This document shows, one piece after another, positions 6,858-15,863 of a DNA stretch of 64,000 nt. The position numbers were made by a program, and so were the translations under genes. The notes beneath the pieces were generated by a model. The model had not been told where the DNA came from and searched no databases. It saw nothing but the letters and a program-made list of their open reading frames with translations. Within the stretch, counting starts at the first letter, position 1. Every line of letters begins with the position of its first letter. Location: the NCBI GenBank assembly GCA_964464925.1, contig CAYXLI010000013.1:1-64000 (forward strand). Direction: 5' to 3'. The stretch is from CAYXLI01 sp964464925. GTDB lineage: Bacteria; Acidobacteriota; Terriglobia; Bryobacterales; Bryobacteraceae.

Positions 6858-9065
6858 ATGCGGAATAAATGGCAATGGATGTGCGCGGCCCTCGCTTGTT
6901 CGGCGGCCTTCGGTCAGACCTGCGACCTGAAGGCTTACAAAGCTCAGGACGGCTTGAAAGCCGCGGCTCGGAACGCCTCTCTCGAACTCAACTGGAATGG
7001 CGAGCGAAATCAGGAACTGCGTGCTGTGCTGGCCATCGTGAGCGGGCAGCCGGTCGTGAAGGAACTCGCCGCGCGCAAAGCTTCCGGCGAGTGGGTCATA
7101 CTCGGCCAGAATCTGACGCCCGAATACCAGACCACCAGCGGCAAGCGGCGTCTGTCGCAGCAGCAGATCGCTCCTCTCAAAGATTTGAAAGTGGAACTCA
7201 CTCCAGAGGTGATCGAGCGTGAGAAGTGGAACGCCTTCTGGGACGCGCCGCTCATGGTGCCGGGCGGCTCGGGCACCAACCTGGATCTTCCGCGTAAACC
7301 GGAAGAGATCCAGCGCGCCTGGGCTACTTATCAGGCCACGGGCTGCTCTGTGAACACCGAAGGCGCACGGCTGGAGGTCACATTTCCCGGCGTTAAGATG
7401 GGAATCTTCTCCGGCGACCTGCGCTACACCGTCTATCGCGGCTCCAACTTGCTGCGGCAGGAAGTCATCGCCAGGACCGACGCACAATCCGTCGCGTACA
7501 AATATGTCGGCGGACTGAAAGGCTTTTCCATTGCAGACGATTCGAAGCTCGTCTGGCGCGACGTCGCCCGCAATTGGCAGCAGTACGGCTTCGGCGGAGC
7601 CGTGAATCAGGACGCCGTCGGCGTGCGAGCCCGCAACCGCCTTGCCCTGCTGGAATCGCGCGGCGGAACGCTCGCCGTATTTCCGGCCCCGCACAAGTTT
7701 TTCTTCGCGCGCGAAATCGAAACGAACCTCGGGTACGTGTACTACCGCAAAGACAGTGAGGGCTCGTTCGCACTCGGCGTTCGTCAGGCAGACCGGGAGG
7801 AGCCCTATCGTCCCTATGGTGTCTCCAACGCTGTTTGGGATCGCCGGGCTAACGAGGCGCATCATCACACCAACAACTTCGCTCTTTACAACGCACCTCC
7901 CGGTACCTGGCAGCACATGCCCGTGTATTTCTATCTGAGCGCGGAAGGTTCTCGCCCCACCGCCGACGCCATTCTGGCGTACACCCACGAAGACCGCTAT
8001 CCGGACGTCCCAGGCTTTAAGAAGATGGTCAGCCACTTCCATATGCATTACAACGAAATGCTCACCGACGCCGGCACCATCGATGTGCAGCCAAGCTGGC
8101 TGCAGGTCTTCCGCGGCCTCGGAATCAACATCGTGCTCTTGGCGGACTTCCATTCTGACTCTCATCCCAAGGATCCCGGTCCGCTCCGCCTCCCGGAGCA
8201 GAAGGTGTACTTCGATGGCTGCCGGCGTTTCTCAGACCGCGATTTCCTGCTGATTCCGGGTGAAGAGCCGAATGCGTACTTCGGAGGCCACTACATCACT
8301 TTCATGCCCCGGCCGGTTTACTGGACGCAGGTGCGCTCTATGGGCCAGCCCGCTATGGAGAACAATGCAACGTACGGAAAGGTGTACCACATTGGCTCTG
8401 CAGGCGACGAACTCGACATGCTGAAATCCGAGGGCGGGTTGTTTTGGCAGGCGCACCCTCGTACCAAAGGGTCAACCGGCTACCCGGATGCCACTCGCGA
8501 AACGACGCACATCCGTAGCGAGCAATTCCTCGGCGGCTCTTACCAATCACTGCCGGTCGACCAGTCGGAACCACGCATTTGTGAGAAGCGCTGCCTCGGC
8601 CTCCTGGATGACATGAACAATTGGGGCTCGCCGAGGTACATGCTGGCTGAGGGAGATACGTACATGAAGTACCCCGACGACGAGACCTATCCGCAGTTAA
8701 TCGTGAACTACGTGAAACTGGATCGCGTGCCCAAGTTCGATGAAGACTGGTCTTCCATCGCAAAGAGACTGCGTGCGGGCGATTACTTCATCTCGACAGG
8801 TGAAGTCGTGTTCAAGAACTGGGGAGTTGAAAAGGGCGCGTACACCGCCGACGTTGAATGGACTTACCCGCTCGAATTTGTAGAGTTGGTCTGGGGCGAC
8901 GGAGCACAGACCGGGCGCCAGGTAGTGAAAGCCACGGACCTGCCGGCGTTCGGAAAGAAGCAGTTCCGCATACCCTTCGATCCTGCCGGCAAGAAATGGA
9001 TTCGTTTCGCAGTTTGGGATTCCGCCGGAAATGGAGCGTTCACCCAACCTGTGCACCTGCATTAA
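6858..9065 (+). CDS. Large secreted protein with PHP-like metal-binding motifs, function unknown
   Basis: A 735-residue protein with a signal peptide (WMCAALACSAAFGQ). The N-terminal half is beta-rich and resembles a carbohydrate-active-enzyme-like sandwich. The C-terminal half holds histidine clusters SHFHMHYNEMLTDAG (about residue 395) and DFHSDSHPKDPG (about 432), then WQAHPRTKG and YFISTGEVV near the end, the kind of His/Asp spacing seen in PHP or amidohydrolase metal sites. It is probably a periplasmic metal-dependent hydrolase, inferred from these motifs only. It is monocistronic, with only 7 nt to the convergent Fe-S oxidoreductase. Confidence 0.7.
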   Translation: MRNKWQWMCAALACSAAFGQTCDLKAYKAQDGLKAAARNASLELNWNGERNQELRAVLAIVSGQPVVKELAARKASGEWVILGQNLTPEYQTTSGKRRLSQQQIAPLKDLKVELTPEVIEREKWNAFWDAPLMVPGGSGTNLDLPRKPEEIQRAWATYQATGCSVNTEGARLEVTFPGVKMGIFSGDLRYTVYRGSNLLRQEVIARTDAQSVAYKYVGGLKGFSIADDSKLVWRDVARNWQQYGFGGAVNQDAVGVRARNRLALLESRGGTLAVFPAPHKFFFAREIETNLGYVYYRKDSEGSFALGVRQADREEPYRPYGVSNAVWDRRANEAHHHTNNFALYNAPPGTWQHMPVYFYLSAEGSRPTADAILAYTHEDRYPDVPGFKKMVSHFHMHYNEMLTDAGTIDVQPSWLQVFRGLGINIVLLADFHSDSHPKDPGPLRLPEQKVYFDGCRRFSDRDFLLIPGEEPNAYFGGHYITFMPRPVYWTQVRSMGQPAMENNATYGKVYHIGSAGDELDMLKSEGGLFWQAHPRTKGSTGYPDATRETTHIRSEQFLGGSYQSLPVDQSEPRICEKRCLGLLDDMNNWGSPRYMLAEGDTYMKYPDDETYPQLIVNYVKLDRVPKFDEDWSSIAKRLRAGDYFISTGEVVFKNWGVEKGAYTADVEWTYPLEFVELVWGDGAQTGRQVVKATDLPAFGKKQFRIPFDPAGKKWIRFAVWDSAGNGAFTQPVHLH

Positions 9066-9072
9066 GCCGGAA

Positions 9073-10932
9073 TTAGTTCGTCGAGTGTTCCGGTATTTCC
9101 AGATTCGCGGCTGCAATCTGGGCGATGTCCAGAAGCTTGGCGGCAGGCTCGATTTGCGTTAGCGCGTCGCGGAACATCGTATTGCAGAACGGGCACGCCG
9201 CGCCCACCACCTTGGCGCCCGTCGCCATTAATTGTTCGGCGCGTTCGATACTGACTCGCTTGCCTTTTTCCTCTCCCAGGAAGGCAAGCCCGCCGCCCGC
9301 TCCGCAGCAGAACGAACGCTCTTCCGCGCGCGCCGGATTCACCACGTGCCCTGTGGTTGCGACCACTTCTCGCGGTTCGTCGTAAATGCCGCGATAGCGC
9401 CCCAAATAGCACGGATCGTGAAAGACCACGTCGCCCAGATTCTCCTTCTTGGGCAACTTGTCTATATGGCGGGCCAGAAATTCACTGTGGTGCTCGATTT
9501 CCACGGTGGCCCCGGCTTCCTTCCAGTCTTCGCCGATGGTTCGGACACAGTGCGGACAGATCGCGAGCAGCTTCACCACCTTGGCTGTCTTCATCTGCTC
9601 CAGGTTCGCTTCCGCTAATTGCGAGAAGAGATAGTCGTTCCCGAGCCGCCGCACCGGATCGCCCGTGCATTTCTCTTTCTTCAGAACACCCCAGGTGACT
9701 CCCAGGTGATTCAGCACGCGCGTGAGCGCCACGATGATCTCGCGCCCCTGTGGATCATAAGAGCCCATACAGCCCAGCCAAAGGCAATACTCCTGTGATC
9801 CGTCAAACAGCGGCAGCGCATTCTTCTTGATGAACTTGTCCCGTTCCAACGCGGACATGCCCATCGCGTTGCCGTTCTTTTCCAGAGCAAGAAACAACTT
9901 GCCGCCGTACTCGTTCTCCCACTTGCCCGTGTTCACGCGAGCGCGCCGCAGCCCAACAATGATCGGCACGTGCTCGATGCCGACCGGGCACTGATACTCA
10001 CACGCGCCGCACGACGTACATTGGAACAACGCTTCCTCCAGCACGTAGCCGCTGTCCACGATATTTGCCTCGGCGTTCGGTCCATGCTCACGCAGGTACT
10101 TGCGAATTCCGAGAATCACCCTCTTCGGGTCCAGCACCTTGCCCGTATTGTTTGCCGGGCAATGCTCCGTGCAACGGCCGCATTCCACGCAGGAGTACGC
10201 CTGCAAGGCGACCAGGTTTGTAATGTCCTTACCGGTATCGATCCCGAAATCTTCATCGCCCACCAGCGGAGGAATCTTGCTGAACGTGCCGCGCGACAGC
10301 AGGATCGTAATCGGGCTGAGGATGAGGTGCAGGTGCTTGGTATGCGGCACAAGCGGCAGGAATACGAGAATGGTCAGCGTGTGCGCCCACCAGTTGATTC
10401 GCCCACCCATGCTACCGGGAGTCAGCCAGAAAGCAGCCAGATACGTCGCCATCAAAGCGAAGATCAGAAACGCGATCACGCCCGATTCTGCCGAGATCGG
10501 CTCCAACCATTTCGGACGCACCAGAAAACGCCGGATCGCAAGACCCGTGATCGATATCATGACCAAAATCGCGAACGCCGCGGCAAAAGCAGCGTAGAAT
10601 TGGCCGAATCCGCTTTCGCGCGAAATCAGGTGCAGCCTCAGTCCCTCACCGAAGTGGTTGATCGTTACGAGCGCGAACGCGCAGAATCCCCAGAAAACGA
10701 ACGCATGTGCCAGCCCGGGAAGCGGACGCTCCTTGATCACCTTGGCTTGCAGCAGCACTTCCCAAATGAAATCGCGGATGCGCTTAGGGAATGGATCGAG
10801 TGCAAATCCCGGCTCTTTTTTCGATCGGAGAATCGTAGTCAGGATCGGCACGAATCGCCGCAGAAAAACAGTTGCGGAGATGGCGAGAACGGCAAGAAAC
10901 AAAACAATTTCCAGCGCAGACGGGGAGTCCAT
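9073..10932 (-). CDS. Membrane-bound Fe-S oxidoreductase (HdrD/GlpC-like, CCG domains)
   Basis: The 619-residue protein begins with about five transmembrane helices (roughly 5-25, 72-92, 111-131, 151-171, 182-205) resembling a NarI/DsrM-type quinone module. Two 4Fe-4S motifs follow: CVECGRCTEHC (Cys248/251/254/258) and CTSCGACEYQC (Cys305/308/311/315). The C-terminal half has two cysteine-rich CCG domains (CLWLGC...CPHC, then HDPCYLGRYRG...CCGAGGG). Proteins of this layout pass electrons between a flavoprotein, often ETF, and membrane quinone. No etfAB is in the window, so the donor is unknown. The TetR-family gene sits 48 nt upstream in the same direction. Confidence 0.88.
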   Translation of the reverse strand: MDSPSALEIVLFLAVLAISATVFLRRFVPILTTILRSKKEPGFALDPFPKRIRDFIWEVLLQAKVIKERPLPGLAHAFVFWGFCAFALVTINHFGEGLRLHLISRESGFGQFYAAFAAAFAILVMISITGLAIRRFLVRPKWLEPISAESGVIAFLIFALMATYLAAFWLTPGSMGGRINWWAHTLTILVFLPLVPHTKHLHLILSPITILLSRGTFSKIPPLVGDEDFGIDTGKDITNLVALQAYSCVECGRCTEHCPANNTGKVLDPKRVILGIRKYLREHGPNAEANIVDSGYVLEEALFQCTSCGACEYQCPVGIEHVPIIVGLRRARVNTGKWENEYGGKLFLALEKNGNAMGMSALERDKFIKKNALPLFDGSQEYCLWLGCMGSYDPQGREIIVALTRVLNHLGVTWGVLKKEKCTGDPVRRLGNDYLFSQLAEANLEQMKTAKVVKLLAICPHCVRTIGEDWKEAGATVEIEHHSEFLARHIDKLPKKENLGDVVFHDPCYLGRYRGIYDEPREVVATTGHVVNPARAEERSFCCGAGGGLAFLGEEKGKRVSIERAEQLMATGAKVVGAACPFCNTMFRDALTQIEPAAKLLDIAQIAAANLEIPEHSTN

Positions 10933-10980
10933 GCGAGTCAGTTTGAATGTAACACGGGCGGCCGGGCGGGACGGCCGGTT

Positions 10981-11556
10981 CTAAAACAAATAACCGCTTA
11001 GCAGTTTCTTCATTTCCTGAATCACTTCGCGCCGCGCTTCGGCTGTGTGCTGCTGGTACGCGAACGAGATCAGCCTCTCTCCCGCCTCCACCACGATGCG
11101 GAGCTTCAACTCCATCTCCTCCATACCGGGGATCGCGAACTGCGCCAGCAGGAAACTTCCAACCAAGCCTCCCGGACCGGCCTGCTGTTCGTAAGTCCAG
11201 CCGCTCACGTGCTTGCCGAGCGCGATCGTCCGGAAGTCGGGGTGCGCATCGAGGAACTCGATGTACAAGTCGATCACCCGGCCCAGGAACTCGGGCCCGT
11301 CCCCGGGCATACCCGCGGAGAACTCATGCTCCAACCGGCTCCGGAACTGCTCCATGTGCTCGATCGCGATCGCATCGATGATCGCCTGTTTGTCCGGAAA
11401 AAAACGGTATAGTCCTCCGACCGACAAGTCCGCTTCATGCGCGATTCGATTCGTCGTGATCTGCTCCAACGGTATCTTCGCCAACAGCGAAGAGCCTGCT
11501 TCGAGGATTCTCTGGACTGTTTCGTTGCTTCGTTCCTGCAGGGGAGTGCGACGCAT
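10981..11556 (-). CDS. TetR/AcrR-family transcriptional regulator
   Basis: 191 residues. The N-terminal helix-turn-helix is clear (ITTNRIAHEADLSVGGLYRFF, about 33-53) followed by PDKQAIIDAI; the C-terminal ligand-binding domain is divergent. It lies between the membrane Fe-S oxidoreductase, which it could precede in one transcript, and the divergent hpnH gene. An 18-bp palindrome in the hpnH leader is a natural operator candidate, so it may control hpnH, the oxidoreductase, or both. The ligand is unknown. Confidence 0.88.
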   Translation of the reverse strand: MRRTPLQERSNETVQRILEAGSSLLAKIPLEQITTNRIAHEADLSVGGLYRFFPDKQAIIDAIAIEHMEQFRSRLEHEFSAGMPGDGPEFLGRVIDLYIEFLDAHPDFRTIALGKHVSGWTYEQQAGPGGLVGSFLLAQFAIPGMEEMELKLRIVVEAGERLISFAYQQHTAEARREVIQEMKKLLSGYLF

Positions 11557-11589
11557 CGTTTGACATTATGCCTCAAAAGGTGCTAAAAA

Positions 11590-11607
11590 CGCGAATAAGA
11601 GTTCGCG
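11590..11607. promoter_or_regulatory. Palindrome in the tetR-hpnH divergent region, possible TetR operator
   Basis: CGCGAA (11590-11595), six bases, TTCGCG (11602-11607): a perfect 6+6 palindrome in the 65-bp gap between the TetR start and the preferred hpnH start. Its length and position suit a TetR-family operator. Binding is inferred only. Confidence 0.4.
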
Positions 11608-11621
11608 TTCGCAAAATACCT

Positions 11622-12728
11622 ATGCCTGTACCCGTCTCACAGATGTGGACCGTAGCAACTTACGTCCTGAAGCAGAAGCTGAAGGGGCGGAAGCACTACC
11701 CCCTCGTCACCATGCTCGAGCCGCTGTTCCGCTGCAATCTCGCCTGCGCCGGGTGCGGTAAGATCCAATACCCTGCCCACGTTCTGAAGATGAACCTCTC
11801 GCCCGAAGAGTGCTTCAATGCGGTGGAGGAAGCGGGTACGCCGATGGTTAGCATTCCGGGTGGCGAGCCGCTCATGCACCCGCAGATCGGCGAGATTGTG
11901 GCAGGGCTTGTCGCCCGCAAGCGCTATGTCTATCTCTGCACGAACGCACTTCTGCTGAAGGAAAAGATCCACCTCTTCCAACCGAGCAAGTACCTCAGCT
12001 TCTCCGTCCACGTGGATGGCCAGCGCGAGCACCACGACTTCTCTGTATGCAAGGAAGGCGGCTATGACCTTGCCATCGAAGGCATCAGTGAGGCAGTCAG
12101 GCGCGGGTTCCGGGTCACTACGAACACGACGCTGTTTGATGGCACGGATCCGAAAAGCGTACGGGCGTTCTTTGACGAGATGATGGACCTCGGCGTGGAA
12201 GGCATGATGCTCTCGCCCGGGTATTCCTACGACAAAGCGCCGGACCAGCAGCATTTCCTCGGCCGCGCCCGCACCAGAAAGCTCTTCCGGGCGATGCTCT
12301 CGAATCGCAAGAAGCGCTGGGTGTTCAACCAATCTCCCCTGTTCCTGGAATTCCTGATGGGCCGGCAGAACTTCCGCTGCACTCCATGGGGCATGCCGAC
12401 CTACAACGTGTTCGGCTGGCAGAAACCCTGCTATCTGCTGCAGGACGGATACGCCGAAACGTTCGAAGAACTCGTCCGCACGACGGAGTGGGAGCGCTAC
12501 GGAACGGAATCCGGAAATCCGAAGTGCGCCAATTGCATGGTGCATAGCGGCTACGAATCCTCTGCCGTGGATTACACGTTCGGTTCCCTTAAGGGACTGC
12601 TCGCCACGGCGCGCGCAACGTTCTTCAGTACCTACAAGGACGAAGAGGCGCTGGCAATTTTGGATGAACCGGTGAAGCCAGTGCACGCACCCGCGGGCCT
12701 GGTGCAATTGACAACGGCGGGCGAATGA
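11622..12728 (+). CDS. hpnH: HpnH, adenosyl-hopene transferase (radical SAM)
   Basis: 368 residues from ATG 11622 (MPVPVSQMW, the family's usual start; an in-frame ATG at 11568 would add 18 basic residues overlapping the promoter region). The radical-SAM motif is RCNLACAGC (Cys38, Cys42, Cys45), with SIPGGEPLMH after it and a SPASM-like cysteine region near the end (CANCMVHSGYE). HpnH joins the 5'-deoxyadenosyl radical to hopene, the first committed step to C35 extended hopanoids that stiffen membranes. Other hopanoid genes are not in this window. The stop overlaps the next start (ATGA). Confidence 0.93.
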   Translation: MPVPVSQMWTVATYVLKQKLKGRKHYPLVTMLEPLFRCNLACAGCGKIQYPAHVLKMNLSPEECFNAVEEAGTPMVSIPGGEPLMHPQIGEIVAGLVARKRYVYLCTNALLLKEKIHLFQPSKYLSFSVHVDGQREHHDFSVCKEGGYDLAIEGISEAVRRGFRVTTNTTLFDGTDPKSVRAFFDEMMDLGVEGMMLSPGYSYDKAPDQQHFLGRARTRKLFRAMLSNRKKRWVFNQSPLFLEFLMGRQNFRCTPWGMPTYNVFGWQKPCYLLQDGYAETFEELVRTTEWERYGTESGNPKCANCMVHSGYESSAVDYTFGSLKGLLATARATFFSTYKDEEALAILDEPVKPVHAPAGLVQLTTAGE

Positions 12729-13123
12729 ACTTCGACGAACTCGACATAGTCCCCGGTTTTGAAAAGAACGAGCTGCAGGGCAAGATCTGGGAAGCGGCAT
12801 CTCCCGAGGATCTACGAGAAGGCTTGGAGAAGGCGTTCGACTACCGCGGCGATGTCACCATCACGCGGAAAGACGGTACCGTGATCGAGGGCTACATCTT
12901 CGACCGCCATAATGCTCCGACGCTCGCCGATTCCTACGTGCGGCTGATGCCGAAAGATCAGCCCGGCAAGCTGTCGATTCCGTACTCCGACATAGCCGGC
13001 CTGGCGTTTTCCGGACGCGACACCGCAGCCGGCAAGAGCTGGGAAGCCTGGGTGAAGAAGTATTGGGAAAAGCGCATGGCGGGCGAGGAGAACATCGAAC
13101 TCAGGCCCGAAAGCCTGGATTAA
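12725..13123 (+). CDS. Conserved small protein coupled to hpnH, function unknown
   Basis: 132 residues, starting in the hpnH stop (ATGA overlap) and therefore translationally coupled. The middle (DVTITRKDGTVIEGYIFDRH...LSIPYSDIAGLAFSGRD) looks like a small beta-barrel of Sm or SH3 type. The C-terminus is a charged helix (WEAWVKKYWEKRM). There is no signal peptide or membrane segment. Tight coupling suggests a partner in hopanoid maturation, but I do not recognise the family. It ends on a TTAA shared with the stop of the convergent M14 peptidase. Confidence 0.75.
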   Translation: MNFDELDIVPGFEKNELQGKIWEAASPEDLREGLEKAFDYRGDVTITRKDGTVIEGYIFDRHNAPTLADSYVRLMPKDQPGKLSIPYSDIAGLAFSGRDTAAGKSWEAWVKKYWEKRMAGEENIELRPESLD

Positions 13124-14253
13124 AGGGCTTTCCACGCAGCGATCGCAAGCTCCCGCCCGAACCGCATCCGTTCCTCGGGTGTGGGCTGGCCGGAGATTCG
13201 TTGCTCCATCAGAAACGCGGGCACGTTTCGTGCTTTCAGTAGGTACATCGCAACGTTGAAGCGCCCTAGGGGAGCGGTAGTGTCGGTCGGCTGCGGCGCT
13301 CGCGAAGCACGGAACGATGTTGCCGCAAGCCGCGTAGACAAGCGATCCAGCAACTTTCCTGCCGGGCCATCTACGTACTCAGCAGTCTCCGTATTGTGAA
13401 GTGACAGGAACAAATCAATCCTGTGGCCGGTGTCCAACCAGTTCAGGATTGCCTTCCGCTGCGCATAAATCTCAGGCATGTGCGACGGCTCGGCTGTATC
13501 CCAATTCCGGTTCAAGTCGTAGCCGAACCTGTTAAAGCGAACCTTGCCTTCCGCTACCCCGTCCGGATCGCAAAGCGGCAGGATCTTGATTACGGCGCCT
13601 CTCCTGATCTCGCCGGCCTGCGGATCATCCGAGAGCAGAAAACGGATCATCCCTTCACCCGTCCAGGAACTGCCGGCCTCCCACGCGTGTTGACGGAACA
13701 TCCACCACAGCACTTTCTTCCTGTCGTCAGCTACGGAAGGGTCCGTGATGGTCAGGAGTGGAATCTCCCGGCCTCCCGCGCTCTTGCCAATAACTTCATT
13801 TCGTAAAAAACGGCTTTGCCCGAATCCGTCCAGCAATCGCGTCAGATTTTCGTTTGTATACGGCGGCACATGCGCCACCCAGAATCGGTCCGTGCCTGGC
13901 TTCAGGTATAGCCGCAGAAACGGTTCCGCCGCATCGTATTCAGTTTCGCGTATGGGTTTCCACGTGCGCCCATCTTCGCTCCACCATGGAGCTGTATCCT
14001 TGGTGACCGCTCCGCGATTCGGCTGGTAATTGTACTCTCCCGGCAGATCCACCAGATCGAGCGTGATCGGTCCTTTGGCGCCATCCACTCGAAAGTAATA
14101 CCAGTTGGCCTGGCGGTTGCGGCCGTCCTGATCGCGGTCCCCTTTCACCGCGAGCCGCAGATGAGAGTCCGATACAGCCGTGACCTTCCCAATGCTGCCG
14201 CCGTCGAAGTCCGTATGAATCGACAGCGCGAGAAACAGGAGTGGAATCCACAT
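13120..14253 (-). CDS. M14-family zinc carboxypeptidase, exported
   Basis: 377 residues from ATG 14253 (signal peptide MWIPLLFLALSIH); upstream in-frame codons are rejected because they would overlap the divergent gene's start. An N-terminal beta domain (about 15-130) precedes the peptidase domain, the arrangement of cytosolic-carboxypeptidase-like M14 enzymes. Zinc ligands are His189 and Glu192 (RQHAWEAG) and His286 (SLHNTE). DLNRNWD carries the substrate-binding Asn-Arg, and Glu350 (FLMEQ) is the likely catalytic base. It should trim C-terminal residues from peptides in the periplasm. Confidence 0.88.
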   Translation of the reverse strand: MWIPLLFLALSIHTDFDGGSIGKVTAVSDSHLRLAVKGDRDQDGRNRQANWYYFRVDGAKGPITLDLVDLPGEYNYQPNRGAVTKDTAPWWSEDGRTWKPIRETEYDAAEPFLRLYLKPGTDRFWVAHVPPYTNENLTRLLDGFGQSRFLRNEVIGKSAGGREIPLLTITDPSVADDRKKVLWWMFRQHAWEAGSSWTGEGMIRFLLSDDPQAGEIRRGAVIKILPLCDPDGVAEGKVRFNRFGYDLNRNWDTAEPSHMPEIYAQRKAILNWLDTGHRIDLFLSLHNTETAEYVDGPAGKLLDRLSTRLAATSFRASRAPQPTDTTAPLGRFNVAMYLLKARNVPAFLMEQRISGQPTPEERMRFGRELAIAAWKAL

Positions 14254-14286
14254 GTCCTTGCATTGTAGGAGAATCAGGGAACGCCT

Positions 14287-15255
14287 ATGCTGATCCGAAC
14301 TCTTGCTGCTGTCGCTCTGGCGGCCACGGTTCTGCCCGCGGCCGAACTGCTTGTCCTGAACAAAGACGAAAATTCGCTGGCGTTCGTCGATCCGGCGACC
14401 TCCAAAGTCCTTGGACGCGTTTCCACTGGCGACGCCCCGCACGAGCTTGTTGTCTCGAACGACGGGAAGCTGGCGTTCGCTTCCAATTACGGCACTGCCA
14501 AATCACCGGGCACATCCATTTCGGTAATCGACGTTCCGGGCCGGAAGGAGATTCGCCGGTTGGAACTGGGCGCACTGAAGCGGCCACACGGACTTGCCTT
14601 TGCCGAGGGGAAGCTGTGGTTCACGGCGGAAGTAAACAAGGTGATCGGCCGGTACGACCCCGCTTCCAATCAGATCGACTTCATCCTCGGCACGGGCCAA
14701 AACTCCACTCATATGGTTCTGCCAAACGCCGATGTGAGCAAGATCTTCACTGCAAATATCGGGTCCGACAGCATCACGATGTTCGAGCAAGGTCCGAATC
14801 CCCTTGCTTGGAATGCGACAGTGATCCCAGTCGGTAAAGGACCGGAGGCACTTGATCTCTCCCCGGACGGCCGGGAACTGTGGACAGCCCACTCCGGCGA
14901 TGGCGGAGTTTCCATCATCGATATTGCCGGCAGAAAGGTTGCGCAAACGTTGAACATCCATACGAAACGATCCAACCGGCTGAAGTTCACGCCCGATGGC
15001 AAGAGAGTGCTGGTCTCCGATCTGGCGGGCGGGGAAGTGGTGGTGATCGATGCTGCCACTCACAAAGAGATCAAAAGGATTCCGATGGGAAAAACGCCGG
15101 AAGGTATTCTGATCTTGCCGGATGGCTCTCGCGCCTATGTAGCCGAAGCCGGTGACAACCAGATTGCGGTTCTCGACCTGAGCACGCTGCAAATCACCGG
15201 ACGTTTCTCGCCCGGCAAGGGGCCGGACGGCATGGCCTGGGTAGCAAATCGGTGA
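14287..15255 (+). CDS. Exported YVTN-type beta-propeller protein
   Basis: 322 residues: signal peptide (ML..LAAVALAATVLPAAE) then about seven blades with the repeated pattern TGDAPHELVVSNDGKLAFASN, GKGPEALDLSPDGRELWTA, GKTPEGILILPDGSRAYVAE. These YVTN/lactonase-like propellers usually bind surface ligands or act as structural proteins, and no lactonase metal site is evident. AGGGAA lies just before the ATG. It is divergent from the M14 gene with 33 nt between start codons. Confidence 0.85.
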   Translation: MLIRTLAAVALAATVLPAAELLVLNKDENSLAFVDPATSKVLGRVSTGDAPHELVVSNDGKLAFASNYGTAKSPGTSISVIDVPGRKEIRRLELGALKRPHGLAFAEGKLWFTAEVNKVIGRYDPASNQIDFILGTGQNSTHMVLPNADVSKIFTANIGSDSITMFEQGPNPLAWNATVIPVGKGPEALDLSPDGRELWTAHSGDGGVSIIDIAGRKVAQTLNIHTKRSNRLKFTPDGKRVLVSDLAGGEVVVIDAATHKEIKRIPMGKTPEGILILPDGSRAYVAEAGDNQIAVLDLSTLQITGRFSPGKGPDGMAWVANR

Positions 15256-15301
15256 GCCATGCTGCGGCTACGATTGACTACAATCGCGCCATACTGAAGG
15301 C

Positions 15302-15850
15302 ATGGCACTCCAGTTCACCACCTCGTATCTGGAAGACTCGCTCGCATTATTCCGTTATTACAAAGGACTCGCCGAAGGAGCCATGAATCAAGTTCCGGAC
15401 GAACATCTTCTCGCAACGCTCGATCCGGAGATGAACTCAATCGCAATTACGGTAAAGCACATGGCTGGAAATATGCGCTCGCGGTGGACGGATTTCCTGA
15501 CCAGTGACGGGGAGAAGGCGGACCGCAATCGTGACGCTGAGTTCGAACACCCCCCAGCCAGCCGTGACGAACTTCTCAAGCTATGGGAGCAGGGCTGGGC
15601 TTGCGTTTTCGCAGCTCTCGAGCCCCTAACCGACGCTGACCTGAGTAGAACGGTCACCATCCGGGGCGAAGCGCATTCGGTGATGCAGGCGATCAACCGG
15701 CAGGTCGCCCACTATACCTATCACGTGGGGCAAATTGTCATGCTCGCGAAACATCTGGCCCACAAGGATTGGACATCCCTGACTGTTCCGCGCAATCGAT
15801 CGGCTGAGTTCAACGCGCGGGTCGCGGCGGGCAAGGCAAGTCAGCGGTAA
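15302..15850 (+). CDS. DinB-like four-helix protein (DUF1572)
   Basis: 182 residues, all-helical. The three-histidine metal site of the DinB/YfiT fold is in place: His53 (VKHMAGN), His137 and His141 (VAHYTYHVGQI). The ending DWTSLTVPRNRSAEFN is typical of DUF1572. DinB-fold proteins are often thiol-dependent transferases; the substrate is unknown. It follows the propeller gene by 46 nt. Confidence 0.85.
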   Translation: MALQFTTSYLEDSLALFRYYKGLAEGAMNQVPDEHLLATLDPEMNSIAITVKHMAGNMRSRWTDFLTSDGEKADRNRDAEFEHPPASRDELLKLWEQGWACVFAALEPLTDADLSRTVTIRGEAHSVMQAINRQVAHYTYHVGQIVMLAKHLAHKDWTSLTVPRNRSAEFNARVAAGKASQR

Positions 15851-15863
15851 GTTGAGGGACCAA

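Noticed and set aside
6834..8165. 443-codon minus-strand ORF opposite the secreted 735-residue protein
   Set aside because: The plus-strand protein has a signal peptide and metal-like motifs; the antisense product is composition-driven only.
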